Positions 8,291 through 17,824 of a stretch of DNA of 52,690 bases are shown here, piece by piece (within the stretch, counting starts at the first letter, position 1; each line of letters opens with the position of its first letter). This stretch comes from Nitrospirae bacterium CG2_30_53_67 (GTDB lineage: Bacteria; CG2-30-53-67). Both the position numbers and the translations under genes were made by a program. The stretch is taken from positions 1-52,690 of the forward strand of contig MNYV01000017.1 in the NCBI GenBank assembly GCA_001873285.1, read 5' to 3'. The notes beneath the pieces were generated by a model. The model saw nothing but the letters and a program-made list of their open reading frames with translations. It had not been told where the DNA came from and made no database searches.

Positions 8291-8794
8291 CTATTCATGA
8301 TCAAAATAGATGATCCTGCCGTTTATTTCATCCGCATCCATTTCTATGAACCCCACAGAGAGCGGGTGTCCATGACTTTTCTTGCCTGCGGTACCCGGGT
8401 TGAAGAAGAGAATCCCGTTGATCCATTGATTGAAAGAATGATGGGTGTGCCCGAACACCACCACGGCAGGCCGGACCTGGAGCAGCCTTTCCTGCAGTTC
8501 CGCGCAAGGCTTCATGGGGTTTCCTACCCGGTGGGTGATCAGGATATTCTTATCCGCCAGACGGCTGACACGGTAAACCGGAACGTCATATGACAAGGGA
8601 GGCGAATCCATATTCCCTCTGACCGCCATGACCGGGGCGATCTTTTTCAGCCTTGACAGCACGTCGTCATCGCCGATGTCGCCGGCATGAAAAATGGCAT
8701 CCACCCCTTCAAAAAGATCAAGAACAGCCTGGTGAAGGACGCCATGCGTATCGGAAAGGATGCCTATCTTCACGTTTCCCACTCTTGCAATCAT
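8291..8794 (-). CDS. YfcE/MJ0936-type metallophosphoesterase
   Basis: This 167-residue calcineurin-like phosphoesterase of the small YfcE family hydrolyses phosphodiester bonds; the natural substrate is unknown. The metal-binding series is complete: ILSDTHG (Asp, His), FHAGDIGDDD, VRGNMD (Asn), ILITHRVG and VVFGHTHHS (two His). The frame opens with MIARVGNVKIGILSDTHG; the alternative start is the GTG of VKIGIL. It follows the Slp gene without a gap on the same strand (Slp stop at 8795), so the two are probably one transcript. Confidence 0.92.
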   Translation of the reverse strand: MIARVGNVKIGILSDTHGVLHQAVLDLFEGVDAIFHAGDIGDDDVLSRLKKIAPVMAVRGNMDSPPLSYDVPVYRVSRLADKNILITHRVGNPMKPCAELQERLLQVRPAVVVFGHTHHSFNQWINGILFFNPGTAGKKSHGHPLSVGFIEMDADEINGRIIYFDHE

Positions 8795-9280
8795 TTAATG
8801 GGTGAATACGGCGCCCACCCCGATCCCTAAATGGATATCGGAAGTTGTTTTTGGATCCCACAACCGGTCGTATAGACGATGGATCACCGGATAGCCATAA
8901 CGGATCTCACCTAAAGGGCGCTCTTGATAACCCTGGACCTCGCCGACCACGGTGATGGCTCTCCCCTTGGCATATCGGACGGGTTCGGCATATCCCGGAT
9001 ACCCAATAAGAAAACGGCCTCGGGTCTGGTCCAGATCTTCAGGGCGGTTCCCTGAATCGAGAGGGGATTCAATCACTTCGATATAGGTTCCTTCCGGGAT
9101 ATTGGAAACCTCCTGAATATATCCACCCCAGGCCACTGTAACGCCGATATATTTTTGAATGTTTGATTTCACTATCGGGTAAGTTGCAGATCGGTCGATC
9201 TTGGAGAGATACTCCATGGGAATGGCCGGGGTACACCCGGTAATAAAAATTAAACAGGCGGCAATATATAAAAACTTCAT
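8795..9280 (-). CDS. slp: Slp family outer-membrane lipoprotein
   Basis: This 161-residue lipoprotein has signal peptide MKFLYIAACLIFITGC with Cys16 as the lipid anchor. The body matches the Slp (starvation-lipoprotein, YeaY) family: VAWGGYIQEVSN near residues 50-61, PEGTYIEVIESPLDSGNRP, GRFLIGYPGY, the VVGEVQGYQERPLGEIRYGYPVI core and a C-terminal LWDP. Slp proteins are outer-membrane-associated in Enterobacteria and induced at stationary phase; their biochemical role is unknown. It is the promoter-proximal gene of the pair with the phosphoesterase, and it diverges from the polyprenyl synthase gene. Confidence 0.9.
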   Translation of the reverse strand: MKFLYIAACLIFITGCTPAIPMEYLSKIDRSATYPIVKSNIQKYIGVTVAWGGYIQEVSNIPEGTYIEVIESPLDSGNRPEDLDQTRGRFLIGYPGYAEPVRYAKGRAITVVGEVQGYQERPLGEIRYGYPVIHRLYDRLWDPKTTSDIHLGIGVGAVFTH

Positions 9281-9503
9281 AACCTTATCATCTCATTTTC
9301 ATCCACTCTACCTTTGCTCCGGATAAAAGTCAAACCAAAATCCACATGCGAATGGAGCGATAAAATCCTATCTATATACCCATACCCTCATGGATCGGGA
9401 GGCGCCGCAAGTCACGTCCATGCTCTCGTTGGTTAAAAAACATGGAGGCTTAGGCGGAGGGTTCCGGCCGTTTCTATCACCCGGATTGGGACCGCCTTAC
9501 ATC

Positions 9504-9532
9504 TTGACAAGCAAGGATCAATGCTCTACTAT
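9504..9532 (+). promoter_or_regulatory. Sigma70 promoter for the polyprenyl synthase gene
   Basis: TTGACA at 9504-9509 and TACTAT at 9527-9532 are separated by 17 bases, with the predicted start about 20 bases before the coding start at 9557. The 9281-9556 gap otherwise holds only this and the unassigned divergent slp upstream region. Confidence 0.75.
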
Positions 9533-9556
9533 CACGTTATTTTATAGGGAATTTTT

Positions 9557-10531
9557 ATGGAAATCGGGGAAGTCTGGAAAAGCTTAGAGAAGGATTTGGC
9601 GGATGTCGAAGCGTGCATCATCACCCATCTTGCGTCCAAGGCCCCGTTGATCCCGGAGGTGGGGTTTCATCTTCTCAAAGGAGGGGGAAAGCGGATCCGG
9701 CCTCTGTTGCTCCTGCTTTCAGCCAGGGCCTGCGGATACAGGGGAAACAGGCATTACCTCCTTGCCGGCATCATCGAATATATCCACACCGCATCTCTGC
9801 TCCACGATGACGTGGTCGATGAGGCCAACATGCGCAGGGGACAAAAGTCGGCTAACCGGGTCTGGGGGAATCAGGCCAGCATTCTGGTGGGAGATTTTCT
9901 CTACTCCAAGGCCCTTTACCTTGCCGTACGAGAGCATAACCAGCAGATCATGGACGTCCTGTCGGAGGCGACCACGACCATGTCCGAAGGCGAAGTGATG
10001 CAGCTCGCCCATATCGGGAACGTCGGTATTACGGAAGAGGAATACATCGAGGTCATCACCTATAAAACGGCGGCCTTGATATCCGCAGCCTGCCGCCTTG
10101 GGACCATTATTGCAGGGGCGCCCCAGGAGATCCGGAACGCCATGACGGCTTTTGGCATGAATATCGGCATCGCGTTCCAGTTGATCGATGATGCGCTCGA
10201 CTATTCCGCCGAGGAGCGCAAACTCGGGAAACAGGTAGGCAAGGATCTTCTCGAAGGGAAGATCACCCTGCCGCTGATCCATACCCTGATGAAATCCGGC
10301 AAGGAGGAGTCTCAAAGGCTGGTCCGGATTTTTAAAAACCGCCGGCCCAAGCCCGAGGATGTTGAATTCGTCTTCGAGTGCATCGCGAACGACAAGGGGG
10401 TGGAATATACAATGGAAAAAACCCAGGGATATATCAAAAAAGCCAAGGCATCCCTGGACTGCTTTGAGCCTTCTCCTGCAAAGAACGCCCTTCTTGCCGT
10501 CTCTGATTTCATTTACAAGCGAGAGCTATAG
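9557..10531 (+). CDS. ispB: Trans-polyprenyl diphosphate synthase (IspB-like)
   Basis: This 324-residue class I isoprenyl diphosphate synthase adds isopentenyl units to an allylic primer, most likely to make the all-trans side chain of a respiratory quinone. GGGKRIRPLLLLLSA (about 39-53), the first aspartate motif LLHDDVVDEANMRRG and the second aspartate motif QLIDDALDY are intact, with GKQVGKDLLEGKITLPLI following. The residues before the first Asp motif are small or Ser (HTASLLHDD), which favours long products of octaprenyl or nonaprenyl type over farnesyl; chain length is inference. It is followed 29 bases later by apbE. Confidence 0.93.
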   Translation: MEIGEVWKSLEKDLADVEACIITHLASKAPLIPEVGFHLLKGGGKRIRPLLLLLSARACGYRGNRHYLLAGIIEYIHTASLLHDDVVDEANMRRGQKSANRVWGNQASILVGDFLYSKALYLAVREHNQQIMDVLSEATTTMSEGEVMQLAHIGNVGITEEEYIEVITYKTAALISAACRLGTIIAGAPQEIRNAMTAFGMNIGIAFQLIDDALDYSAEERKLGKQVGKDLLEGKITLPLIHTLMKSGKEESQRLVRIFKNRRPKPEDVEFVFECIANDKGVEYTMEKTQGYIKKAKASLDCFEPSPAKNALLAVSDFIYKREL

Positions 10532-10560
10532 CCTCGTTAACCCTTGGCAGATTTTATTGA

Positions 10561-11562
10561 ATGAAACCTTTTCGATGCCTGGTCATCTTCATTCTCCTCC
10601 TGCTGCCGGCAGGCGCTGCAGGATGCAGCCCCTCAGCATCGCCCTTAACCACCAGGGAGCAGATGCTCATGGGAACGCTGGTGAGCATCTCCATCTCCGG
10701 AGCCGAACCGAATCTGGCCGACCGGGCCGAAGACCTTGCCTTTCATGAGATCCGCCGCATAGAACAGGTCATGAGCACCTATATCCCTGAAAGCGATATC
10801 TCTTTGATCAACCGTTCAGCCGGCAAGGCGTGGAGGCCGGTCGACCCTGAACTGCTTTTTGTGATTCAGGAATCCCTCCGGTACAGCCGTCTCTCAAACG
10901 GCGCTTTTGACATCACCTTCAAGCCGCTCTCAAACCTCTGGCCTATGGAGCCGGACAGCCGCCCGCCGTCCGAAGAGGAGATCCGGAAGGTTCTTCCTCT
11001 GATCAACTATCACGACGTGCTGATGGATGATCAGGGAAGGGTCTTGCTGAAGAAGCCCGGCATGTCCATCGGACTCGGCGGGATCGCCAAGGGGTATGCC
11101 GTGGACCGGGCCATGGCCGTTCTTAAGGCGCAAGGGATCAAAAACGCCGTCATCAATGCCGGTGGAGATCTCCTGGTGATCGGAAGACGTTCCGACCAAC
11201 AGCCATGGGAGATCGGGATACAGGATCCGAGAAACCGGAACACCCTGATAAAAAAGATGCCGATGACGAACTGTGCCATAGCCACGTCCGGGGACTACGA
11301 ACGGTTCTTCATCTATAACGGTGTCCGGTATCATCATATCATGGACCCGAGGACAGGCTATCCGGCGCAGGGATGCCGGAGCGTCACCATCATCTGCCCC
11401 ACAGTCATTATGGCCGATGCCGTGGCCACTGCGGTCTTTGTCCTCGGGCCTGAAGCCGGAATGGCATTGATTGATAAAATCCCCGATGTGCAGGGGTTGA
11501 TCGTGGACGAACTTGGAGAGATCCACCCATCCAGGGATTTTGACCGGAGGCGTGTCCAATGA
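10561..11562 (+). CDS. apbE: FAD:protein FMN transferase ApbE (lipoprotein)
   Basis: ApbE covalently attaches FMN to a Thr in target flavoproteins such as the NqrB/C or RnfD/G subunits. The 333-residue protein has a lipoprotein signal peptide ending LPAGAAGC (Cys22). The family blocks are MGTLVSISISG, EIRRIEQVMSTY, SLINRSAG, GLGGIAKGYAVDRAM (FAD/Mg binding), NAGGDLLVIG, YHHIMDPRTGYPA and the C-terminal DAVATAVFVLG. Length is normal. Its stop overlaps the ATG of the thioesterase gene by four bases (ATGA), indicating translational coupling. No Rnf or Nqr genes are in the window. Confidence 0.95.
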   Translation: MKPFRCLVIFILLLLPAGAAGCSPSASPLTTREQMLMGTLVSISISGAEPNLADRAEDLAFHEIRRIEQVMSTYIPESDISLINRSAGKAWRPVDPELLFVIQESLRYSRLSNGAFDITFKPLSNLWPMEPDSRPPSEEEIRKVLPLINYHDVLMDDQGRVLLKKPGMSIGLGGIAKGYAVDRAMAVLKAQGIKNAVINAGGDLLVIGRRSDQQPWEIGIQDPRNRNTLIKKMPMTNCAIATSGDYERFFIYNGVRYHHIMDPRTGYPAQGCRSVTIICPTVIMADAVATAVFVLGPEAGMALIDKIPDVQGLIVDELGEIHPSRDFDRRRVQ

Positions 11563-12059
11563 AACAGAGATTAAAAGGAAAAACCGTTTCCGAGTCCATG
11601 GTCGAAAGCACGGAATTGGTCCAGCCCAATGATGCCAATCATCTGGGTAACGTATTCGGAGGCAAGGTCTTATCCATGATTGATCTGGCCGGCGCCATGG
11701 CCGCCATGCGCCATTGCCGTAAAATCGTGGTCACGGCATCCGTGGACCGCGTGGATTTCAAACATCCGATCAAGGTCGGCCACTTTGCCATCATCCGGGC
11801 GCGTCTCAATGCGGCCTTCAAAACCTCGGTAGAGGTGGAAGTGGAGATCTTCTCGGAGCACCCGACCACCGGCGAACGGAGGCAGACCTGCTCCGCACTC
11901 GTCACCTATGTTGCATTGGATGGGAAAGGATGTCCCGCCCGTGTCAATCCTCTGATCTGTATGAGCCGGGATGAGAAGGAACGGCAAAAACTCGCTGAGG
12001 CACGAAAAAGGCTGCGGGACAAGGCCCGGCGCCGCGATCTCGGGCCCTATGAGCCCTGA
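11559..12059 (+). CDS. Acyl-CoA thioesterase, hotdog fold (YciA-like)
   Basis: This 166-residue single-hotdog thioesterase of the YciA/acyl-CoA thioester hydrolase type has the catalytic-loop block QPNDANHLGNVFGGKVLSMID (the Asn/Asp and the GG preceding the helix), then VVTASVDRVDFKHPIKVG and the paired strand VEVEVEIFSEHPTTGERR. It cleaves acyl-CoA to free acid and CoA. It is coupled to apbE and lies about 150 bases ahead of tolQ. In many Proteobacteria the tol operon starts with a different hotdog thioesterase, YbgC. This one resembles YciA more than YbgC. Confidence 0.92.
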   Translation: MKQRLKGKTVSESMVESTELVQPNDANHLGNVFGGKVLSMIDLAGAMAAMRHCRKIVVTASVDRVDFKHPIKVGHFAIIRARLNAAFKTSVEVEVEIFSEHPTTGERRQTCSALVTYVALDGKGCPARVNPLICMSRDEKERQKLAEARKRLRDKARRRDLGPYEP

Positions 12060-12209
12060 ACCCGGCATGGACCGCAGCAACATCTTCGGCAATCCAATCT
12101 ATGAATCGAGATTCGGATCTTGACTTTAGATGACGAGGTATATTAAAGTTTCAAAAAGTTGTTGCAAAACAAGCTGCTGGAAAGAATACCTTTTGAAGGG
12201 ATAACCTCT

Positions 12210-12947
12210 ATGGAAGGCGCCGCAGTAACCCTTGGGAATAACGGAATACTCTCTCTGGTCATGCAGGCAGGCTGGGTGGTCAAGGGGGTTCTCCTGATCC
12301 TGCTGATATTCTCCGTGGCCTGCTGGGCCATCATTTTCTATAAATATCGTGTCATCCGTCTGGCCCGGATCCAATCGAACAATTTTCTCAAGGTTTTCTG
12401 GATGGATCATCCCCTGAATACCCTGATCCGTTCAGCCAAACAATATTCGGCCAGTCCCATCTCAAGACTCTTTGAGGCCGCATATGATGAGCTGAACAAG
12501 ATCATGCAAAAAGAGGCGTTATTAAAAAAGAAGTCTCAAAATTCTGAAGCGCATGTTGAAATGACGGGGATCACCGAGACCATGGGAATTGAGCGCATCA
12601 AACGGGCCCTGAACCGGGCAACCATCTCCGAGATCACGAGGCTGGAGCGATCCATCACCTTTTTAGCCACAACCGGCAGCACCTCGCCGTTTATCGGGCT
12701 TTTCGGCACGGTCTGGGGAATCATGAGCGCCTTCCGCGGGATCGGCGCCCGGGGGTCGGCCAGCCTGGCCGTGGTCGCTCCGGGGATCTCCGAGGCCTTG
12801 GTGGCTACAGCCGCAGGGCTTGCCGCGGCAATTCCTGCGGTCGTGGCCTATAACCATTTTGTTCGCAAGATCCGGGTTCTTGCCAATGAGATGCAAAACT
12901 TTTCTTCCGAATTCATTACGATCGCGGAAAAATACTTGGAGAAGTAA
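12210..12947 (+). CDS. tolQ: TolQ proton-channel subunit of the Tol-Pal system
   Basis: TolQ (ExbB/MotA family) forms the inner-membrane proton channel with TolR and energises outer-membrane constriction at division. The three expected membrane segments are at about residues 17-38 (VVKGVLLILLIFSVACWAIIF), the middle region starting TGSTSPFIGLFGTVWGIM, and the last ALVATAAGLAAAIPAVVAY. The conserved TSPFIGLFGTVWGIMSAF and ATAAGLAAAIPA motifs are intact. An upstream TTG (12159) extends the frame, but ATG 12210 follows a GAAGGG ribosome-binding site at nine bases and gives the normal 245 residues. Confidence 0.95.
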   Translation: MEGAAVTLGNNGILSLVMQAGWVVKGVLLILLIFSVACWAIIFYKYRVIRLARIQSNNFLKVFWMDHPLNTLIRSAKQYSASPISRLFEAAYDELNKIMQKEALLKKKSQNSEAHVEMTGITETMGIERIKRALNRATISEITRLERSITFLATTGSTSPFIGLFGTVWGIMSAFRGIGARGSASLAVVAPGISEALVATAAGLAAAIPAVVAYNHFVRKIRVLANEMQNFSSEFITIAEKYLEK

Positions 12948-12970
12948 AACCTTTTTTTCAAGAACGGACC

Positions 12971-13389
<419 letters not shown>

Positions 13390-13390
<1 letters not shown>

Positions 13391-14211
13391 TGGTGATCAG
13401 GTTTCGCCCTTTTGAAGAAACCGAATTTGACAGGGATTTCTGGCGGATGTTTTGGGTCTCCCTGGCCCTTCACCTTGCCGTAATCTTTTTCATTGCCCTT
13501 GCCCGGAAGATCGCCCCACTTCCCATTTATTATGCCCCGCCTTCGGCTACGACCGTGGATCTGGTTTCCATGGCCGGGCAGGCGCAAAAGAAGGCCGAGG
13601 CCCCGGCCCCGCCACAGGAAAAGGCGGTGATGGTTCCTCCGAAACCAAAGGCTGAGGAGAAGATCCTCATACCCGATGTGAAGAAGGAGAAAAAAGCCCC
13701 GGAAATAGTCAAGAAGGCCGCGCCTGAGGCGGAAAAGGCGGTCAAGAAAAAACCGGTTCCTGAAAAACCGCCGGACAAGGACTACAGTAACAAGGATATC
13801 CGGTCCGCCATTGAGAACCTGAAGAAAAAGATATCCGAAAAGGATGGGGGGGCAGGGAGCGTGGCAGGCCAGGGCCAGCAGCAGGCCATTGCCGGCCGGG
13901 GCGCCATATCCAGCCGGCTGATGGAGATCCGGTATAAAACCTACTATAGCACAATCTGGGAGATTATCCGCGACGCATGGATCATCCCCCAAGGCATATC
14001 CATTGAACGCGATATGGAAACCGTGATCGGCATCGTGATAGAAAAAAATGGGAAAATATCGGACATCACCATTGAAAAAAACTCAGGGAACCAGGCCTTT
14101 GATGATTCGACCATCCGGGCCATTGAAAAAAGCAGCCCCCTTCCACCGATTCCAGGCGAGGAAGAAGAGCTTCCGGTGGGTATCCGTTTTACTCCAGAGG
14201 ATTATCAATGA
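13390..14211 (+). CDS. tolA: TolA/TonB-type periplasmic energy-coupling protein
   Basis: This 273-residue protein with TolA architecture has one N-terminal membrane helix (WVSLALHLAVIFFIALARKI, about 20-39), a Lys/Glu/Ala/Pro-rich periplasmic linker (about 60-140) and a C-terminal TonB-like domain (IGIVIEKNGKISDITIEKNSGNQAFDDSTIRAIEKS, about 210-246). TolA spans the periplasm to reach TolB and Pal. Start ATG 13390 overlaps the tolR stop, and a TTG three bases earlier is the same frame. Its stop overlaps tolB by four bases. By sequence alone it could be called TonB; the operon decides for TolA. Confidence 0.9.
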
Positions 14212-15551
14212 ATAGACATCTTACCCCCTATCTGAAAAAAGTTGCCGTTCTGGCCATGACCTCCATATTTTTTCTTTTTCTCTCGGATGCTTCGGCCGAT
14301 CCCAAGATCTACCTGGATATCAATGCCCCGGTTATCCGGAGGCTCCCTGTGGCCATCCAACTCTTCAAGGATTTGAAACAGGCTCCTGAGGACCTCCCCA
14401 TCGGGAAGGAGCTTCATGAGACCTTAAGCGACGACTTGTCCTTTTCCGGGCTGCTCCAGATCCTGGATCCCACGAGCTTCATTGAAGACCCCGCTGCTTC
14501 GGATACCGATCCGTCCAAGATCCGCTTCGAAGACTGGCGGATCGTGGGTGCCGATGTCCTGATCAAGGGAACCTATCTTCGGAGCGGAGACCAGCTCCAG
14601 ACCATATTTTATCTCTATGATGTGATCCTGCAAAAGCAGATTCTTGCGAAAAAATATTACGGCAAGGTCAGCGAGGTTCGAAGGATGGCCCATCGTTTTG
14701 CAAACGAGATCATCAAACAGATCACCGGAGAGGAAGGGGCCTTCGATACCCGGATCGTCTATCTCTCCATTGCCGGCGGTTTCTATGAGATCCATATCAT
14801 GGACTACGACGGTTATAATGACCATGTCAGTCTGAAGGAAAAACCCATCATCGTTGCGCCCAAATGGTCTACAGACGGCGAAAAGATCGTTTTTACCTCA
14901 TACAGGGAAAAGAATCCCGACCTCTATCAGATCATCGCACAGACCGGCGAAGTCCAGAAAATTTCCGGGGAACCCGGCATCAATACAGGAGGCGTTTACT
15001 CGCCCGGAGGGGGAAGGCTGGCCTACGTCATGAGCAAAGAAGGCAATCCTGAGATCTATATTCTCGACAAGTACTCCAAAACCCCGAGGGCGATGACCAA
15101 AAACTTTGCGACGGATGTATCCCCAGCCTGGTCGCCGGACGGCAAACAAATCGCCTTCATGTCGGATCGGGCAGGGACTCCACAGATCTATATCATGGAT
15201 TACAGCGGCACAAACGTATCCAGGGTCACCTCCCAGGGTAAATACAATGCCTCGCCGGCCTGGTCTCCACGGGGGGACCGGATCGCCTTTTCCAGTCAGA
15301 CCAATGGGCATTTCCAGATCGCAACCATCAAGCCGGATGGGTCCCAGATGATCCTGCTGACGTCCAATGCCGGGAACAATGAGTACCCTTCCTGGTCGCC
15401 GGATGGACGGTTTCTCTGCTTCAGTTCCACACTGGGCGGGAAACCGGACATTTATATCATGAACGCCAATGGCACAAATCTTCGTAAAATCACCTCAAAT
15501 CCGGCTAAAAATACGGCGCCCAACTGGTCGCCAGGCATTTCTGTTGAATAA
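14208..15551 (+). CDS. tolB: Tol-Pal system beta-propeller protein TolB
   Basis: This 447-residue periplasmic protein has a signal peptide ending in the LSDASADPKIYLDI region, an N-terminal alpha/beta domain (to about residue 175) and a six-bladed beta-propeller. The propeller blades repeat the family motif W-S-P-D-G, seen as WSTDGEKIVF, YSPGGGRLAY, WSPDGKQIAFMSDR, WSPRGDRIAF, WSPDGRFLCF and the final WSPG. It binds Pal and is pulled off by TolA. Length is normal. Confidence 0.97.
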   Translation: MNRHLTPYLKKVAVLAMTSIFFLFLSDASADPKIYLDINAPVIRRLPVAIQLFKDLKQAPEDLPIGKELHETLSDDLSFSGLLQILDPTSFIEDPAASDTDPSKIRFEDWRIVGADVLIKGTYLRSGDQLQTIFYLYDVILQKQILAKKYYGKVSEVRRMAHRFANEIIKQITGEEGAFDTRIVYLSIAGGFYEIHIMDYDGYNDHVSLKEKPIIVAPKWSTDGEKIVFTSYREKNPDLYQIIAQTGEVQKISGEPGINTGGVYSPGGGRLAYVMSKEGNPEIYILDKYSKTPRAMTKNFATDVSPAWSPDGKQIAFMSDRAGTPQIYIMDYSGTNVSRVTSQGKYNASPAWSPRGDRIAFSSQTNGHFQIATIKPDGSQMILLTSNAGNNEYPSWSPDGRFLCFSSTLGGKPDIYIMNANGTNLRKITSNPAKNTAPNWSPGISVE

Positions 15552-15571
15552 AAAATTCTTTAAAAAAACTG

Positions 15572-15599
15572 TTTACAAATTAAATTTCTGTATTATACT
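15572..15599 (+). promoter_or_regulatory. Internal sigma70 promoter for pal-cpoB
   Basis: TTTACA (15572-15577) and TATACT (15594-15599) are spaced 16 bases apart in the AT-rich tolB-pal gap. Transcription would begin near 15606, which argues against the upstream ATG at 15605 as the pal start and leaves a leader of about 95 bases. Confidence 0.55.
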
Positions 15600-15700
15600 T
15601 AACCATGTTTGAAAAGGGTGGTACAGCCACGGGGAACAAAGAGGTGGTCTTTTTGTATCTTTGTGGTATTTTTTTTCAACAAGAGAAGGAGGAGCAGCAT

Positions 15701-16210
15701 ATGAAGAAGAACAGATGGATGTCTTTTAGTATCATGGCCATGGCGGTCGTACTCTTATTCGCCTTTGGCGGTTGCGCGAAGAAAGTGGACACGACCAAAT
15801 CAGCCGCAGGGGAAGAAGGCGCCGGCACAGGCATGAAACAAGGCGGTATGGGCTCTGAAGAGATCGAGGCGATCCAACCCAAGGAACTCAAGGATATCTC
15901 TTTTGATTTCGACCGTTTTGATCTCTCTCCGGAAGCGCGTGCAACCCTGGCCGACGATGCTGCATGGCTTGAAAGCAATCCTAATGTCAAGGTGGCGGTT
16001 GAGGGTCACTGCGATGAGCGGGGCACCAATGAATACAACATCGCCCTGGGAGACAGAAGGGCAAAAAGCGCCTATAATTATCTGATCAATTTAGGGATCA
16101 AGGCCGACCGCCTCTCCACCATTTCGTACGGCGAGGAAAAACCCCAGTGTACGGAACATGAAGAGTCCTGCTGGTCGAAAAACAGACGGGCACACTTGTC
16201 CGCGAAGTAA
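15701..16210 (+). CDS. pal: Peptidoglycan-associated lipoprotein Pal
   Basis: Pal is the outer-membrane lipoprotein that binds peptidoglycan and TolB. ATG 15701 follows a strong GGAGGAG ribosome-binding site and gives a clean lipoprotein signal peptide ending LFAFGGC (Cys25). The frame is open back to 15605, but that adds 32 residues ahead of the signal peptide. The C-terminal OmpA-like domain (about 65-169) has the peptidoglycan-binding core VEGHCDERGTNEYNIALGDRRA and the final NRRAHLS. The predicted length of 169 residues is typical. Confidence 0.96.
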   Translation: MKKNRWMSFSIMAMAVVLLFAFGGCAKKVDTTKSAAGEEGAGTGMKQGGMGSEEIEAIQPKELKDISFDFDRFDLSPEARATLADDAAWLESNPNVKVAVEGHCDERGTNEYNIALGDRRAKSAYNYLINLGIKADRLSTISYGEEKPQCTEHEESCWSKNRRAHLSAK

Positions 16211-16278
16211 CTCACAGCTTGGATGTTGAGATTGAAAGAAACCGATAAGCCCAGAGGCACGCTTTAAGGGGAACCGCC

Positions 16279-17166
16279 TTGACGAACATGCACCGAATCC
16301 GGCAGTGGATGATCTTGTCCATGGTAATAGGCCTGTTTTGCGGCTGTGCGGCAATGAACCAGGACGCGCGCATTAACTTTCTTGAAGGACAAATGAAAGA
16401 CGTCCTGCAGAAATCCGCTGAATGGGATGTGTCATCCAAGGATGTCCGCAGGAAGATGGCGGATTTTTCTTCTCAGACGGACTCGATTCAGAATCAAATC
16501 CAGCAGCTTGCCGGACGAGTTGACGAGATTCAGGATAGAAGCGACACTCGTGTGAATACTGCCCCTGTACAACAAGGGATTTCGGAGGAGATTCGGAACC
16601 TGAAGGAACATCTTTCATTCTTAGAAGCCAGAGTGGCGGAACTGGAAAAAACCCTTTCTCCCACAAAGCCGATGAACATGGAGATTCCTTCATCAACCGG
16701 CCCCTCCGAATCCCCTCTGGCGCCTCCACCGGCGGCTGAAATCGAGAGACCGCCTGCGCTGCCGATTGAAGAAACACGGAAAGAGTCCTCACCCCCTGAG
16801 GACGAGCGGGCATACAACGAAGCCATGGATGCAATGAAGCAGAGACAGTATGAGAAGGCCATCCGACAGCTTCGCAGCTTTATCAAGAAATATCCGGGGA
16901 ATGAACTCAATGACAATGCCCAGTACTGGATAGGTGAATCTTACTTTGCGCAGAAGAAGTATGAGGAGGCCATCATCGAGTTCGAAGAAGTGATCACGCA
17001 ATATCCCAAGGGGGAAAAGATCCCGGCCGCCTTGCTCAAGGAAGGGCTTTCATTCCAGGAGCTCAAAGATACCAGCATGGCCCGCCAACTCCTGAAGAAG
17101 CTAGTTGATCAATATCCTGACGCGGAAGAAGCGAAGATGGCCAGGCAGAAATTGAAACAGCTATAG
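16279..17166 (+). CDS. cpoB: Tol-Pal system protein CpoB/YbgF
   Basis: This 295-residue periplasmic protein coordinates peptidoglycan synthesis with Tol-driven constriction. It starts at TTG 16279, with AAGGGG seven bases upstream; ATG 16288 is in the same frame. The signal region ends LFCGCAAM, so this copy may be a lipoprotein, unlike the soluble E. coli CpoB. A coiled-coil (about 25-125) is followed by a Pro-rich linker and three C-terminal TPR units (YNEAMDAMKQRQYEKAI; DNAQYWIGESYFAQKKYEEAIIEF; AALLKEGLSFQEL). It closes the complete tol-pal operon and ends tail-to-tail with the PilZ gene. Confidence 0.94.
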   Translation: MTNMHRIRQWMILSMVIGLFCGCAAMNQDARINFLEGQMKDVLQKSAEWDVSSKDVRRKMADFSSQTDSIQNQIQQLAGRVDEIQDRSDTRVNTAPVQQGISEEIRNLKEHLSFLEARVAELEKTLSPTKPMNMEIPSSTGPSESPLAPPPAAEIERPPALPIEETRKESSPPEDERAYNEAMDAMKQRQYEKAIRQLRSFIKKYPGNELNDNAQYWIGESYFAQKKYEEAIIEFEEVITQYPKGEKIPAALLKEGLSFQELKDTSMARQLLKKLVDQYPDAEEAKMARQKLKQL

Positions 17167-17655
17167 TCCTTTGCCCTTGACGCCCCGCATCAATCTCTGA
17201 ACCCATTTGATTTCTCGGATGTTTTTATAGAACCTCTCCTTCCGGTTCCGGCGCAGGAATTTTTTTAACAGGGCGAGATCCGTCTCGGAAATTTTTCTGA
17301 TCTTAACCCCCACATTATATCGGCAGAAATCCCCCGGCTCAGAAAGATTGTACCAGCATGCCGACCCTTGAATCAGAATTTCACTCTGATCGGGAAGCTG
17401 AATCCTGACCTCCAGGGTATTGTCCGCTCCCCCTGAACTGCCGGCCAGAACATGAAGATCCTCCACCATGGTCATGTCTGTGGCCATACAAAAGCCGGAG
17501 ATAGAGAGATTCTTGACCGACACAGGAATGCGTTTGGTCCTTCTGCCTGTCCTGCCGCAGATAATACAGAAACTGACCTTGAGGTTGGCCTCTAACCGGC
17601 TGGCCGACCTCCTTTCTTCGGAAACTTTATTTTGACCCTTCACGGAAGTTCCCAT
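17161..17655 (-). CDS. PilZ domain protein (c-di-GMP receptor candidate)
   Basis: This 164-residue cytoplasmic protein has the two c-di-GMP-binding signatures of PilZ: RxxxR (RRSASRLEANL, about 16-20) and the NxSxxG form of the second motif (NLSISGF, about 50-56). The C-terminal half (LPDQSEILIQGSACWYN, VGVKIRKISETDLALLKKFL) matches the PilZ beta-barrel end. No partner domain is fused, so the output is unknown. Its stop codon overlaps the cpoB stop by six bases on the opposite strand. Confidence 0.9.
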   Translation of the reverse strand: MGTSVKGQNKVSEERRSASRLEANLKVSFCIICGRTGRRTKRIPVSVKNLSISGFCMATDMTMVEDLHVLAGSSGGADNTLEVRIQLPDQSEILIQGSACWYNLSEPGDFCRYNVGVKIRKISETDLALLKKFLRRNRKERFYKNIREIKWVQRLMRGVKGKGL

Positions 17656-17824
17656 GCGTCCGCGCCTTTCGATTTTTTACAATAAAGGATTTGAAAAATA
17701 AACTCAACTTATTTTTTCAATACGCATTCTGCACTTGATACCGTGCCGTTTTATGTGTAAAATGAACCGGCAACAAAACAAAACCGGTTTCATCACATCC
17801 TCTCGCACCATTCGAAGGAGCCTT

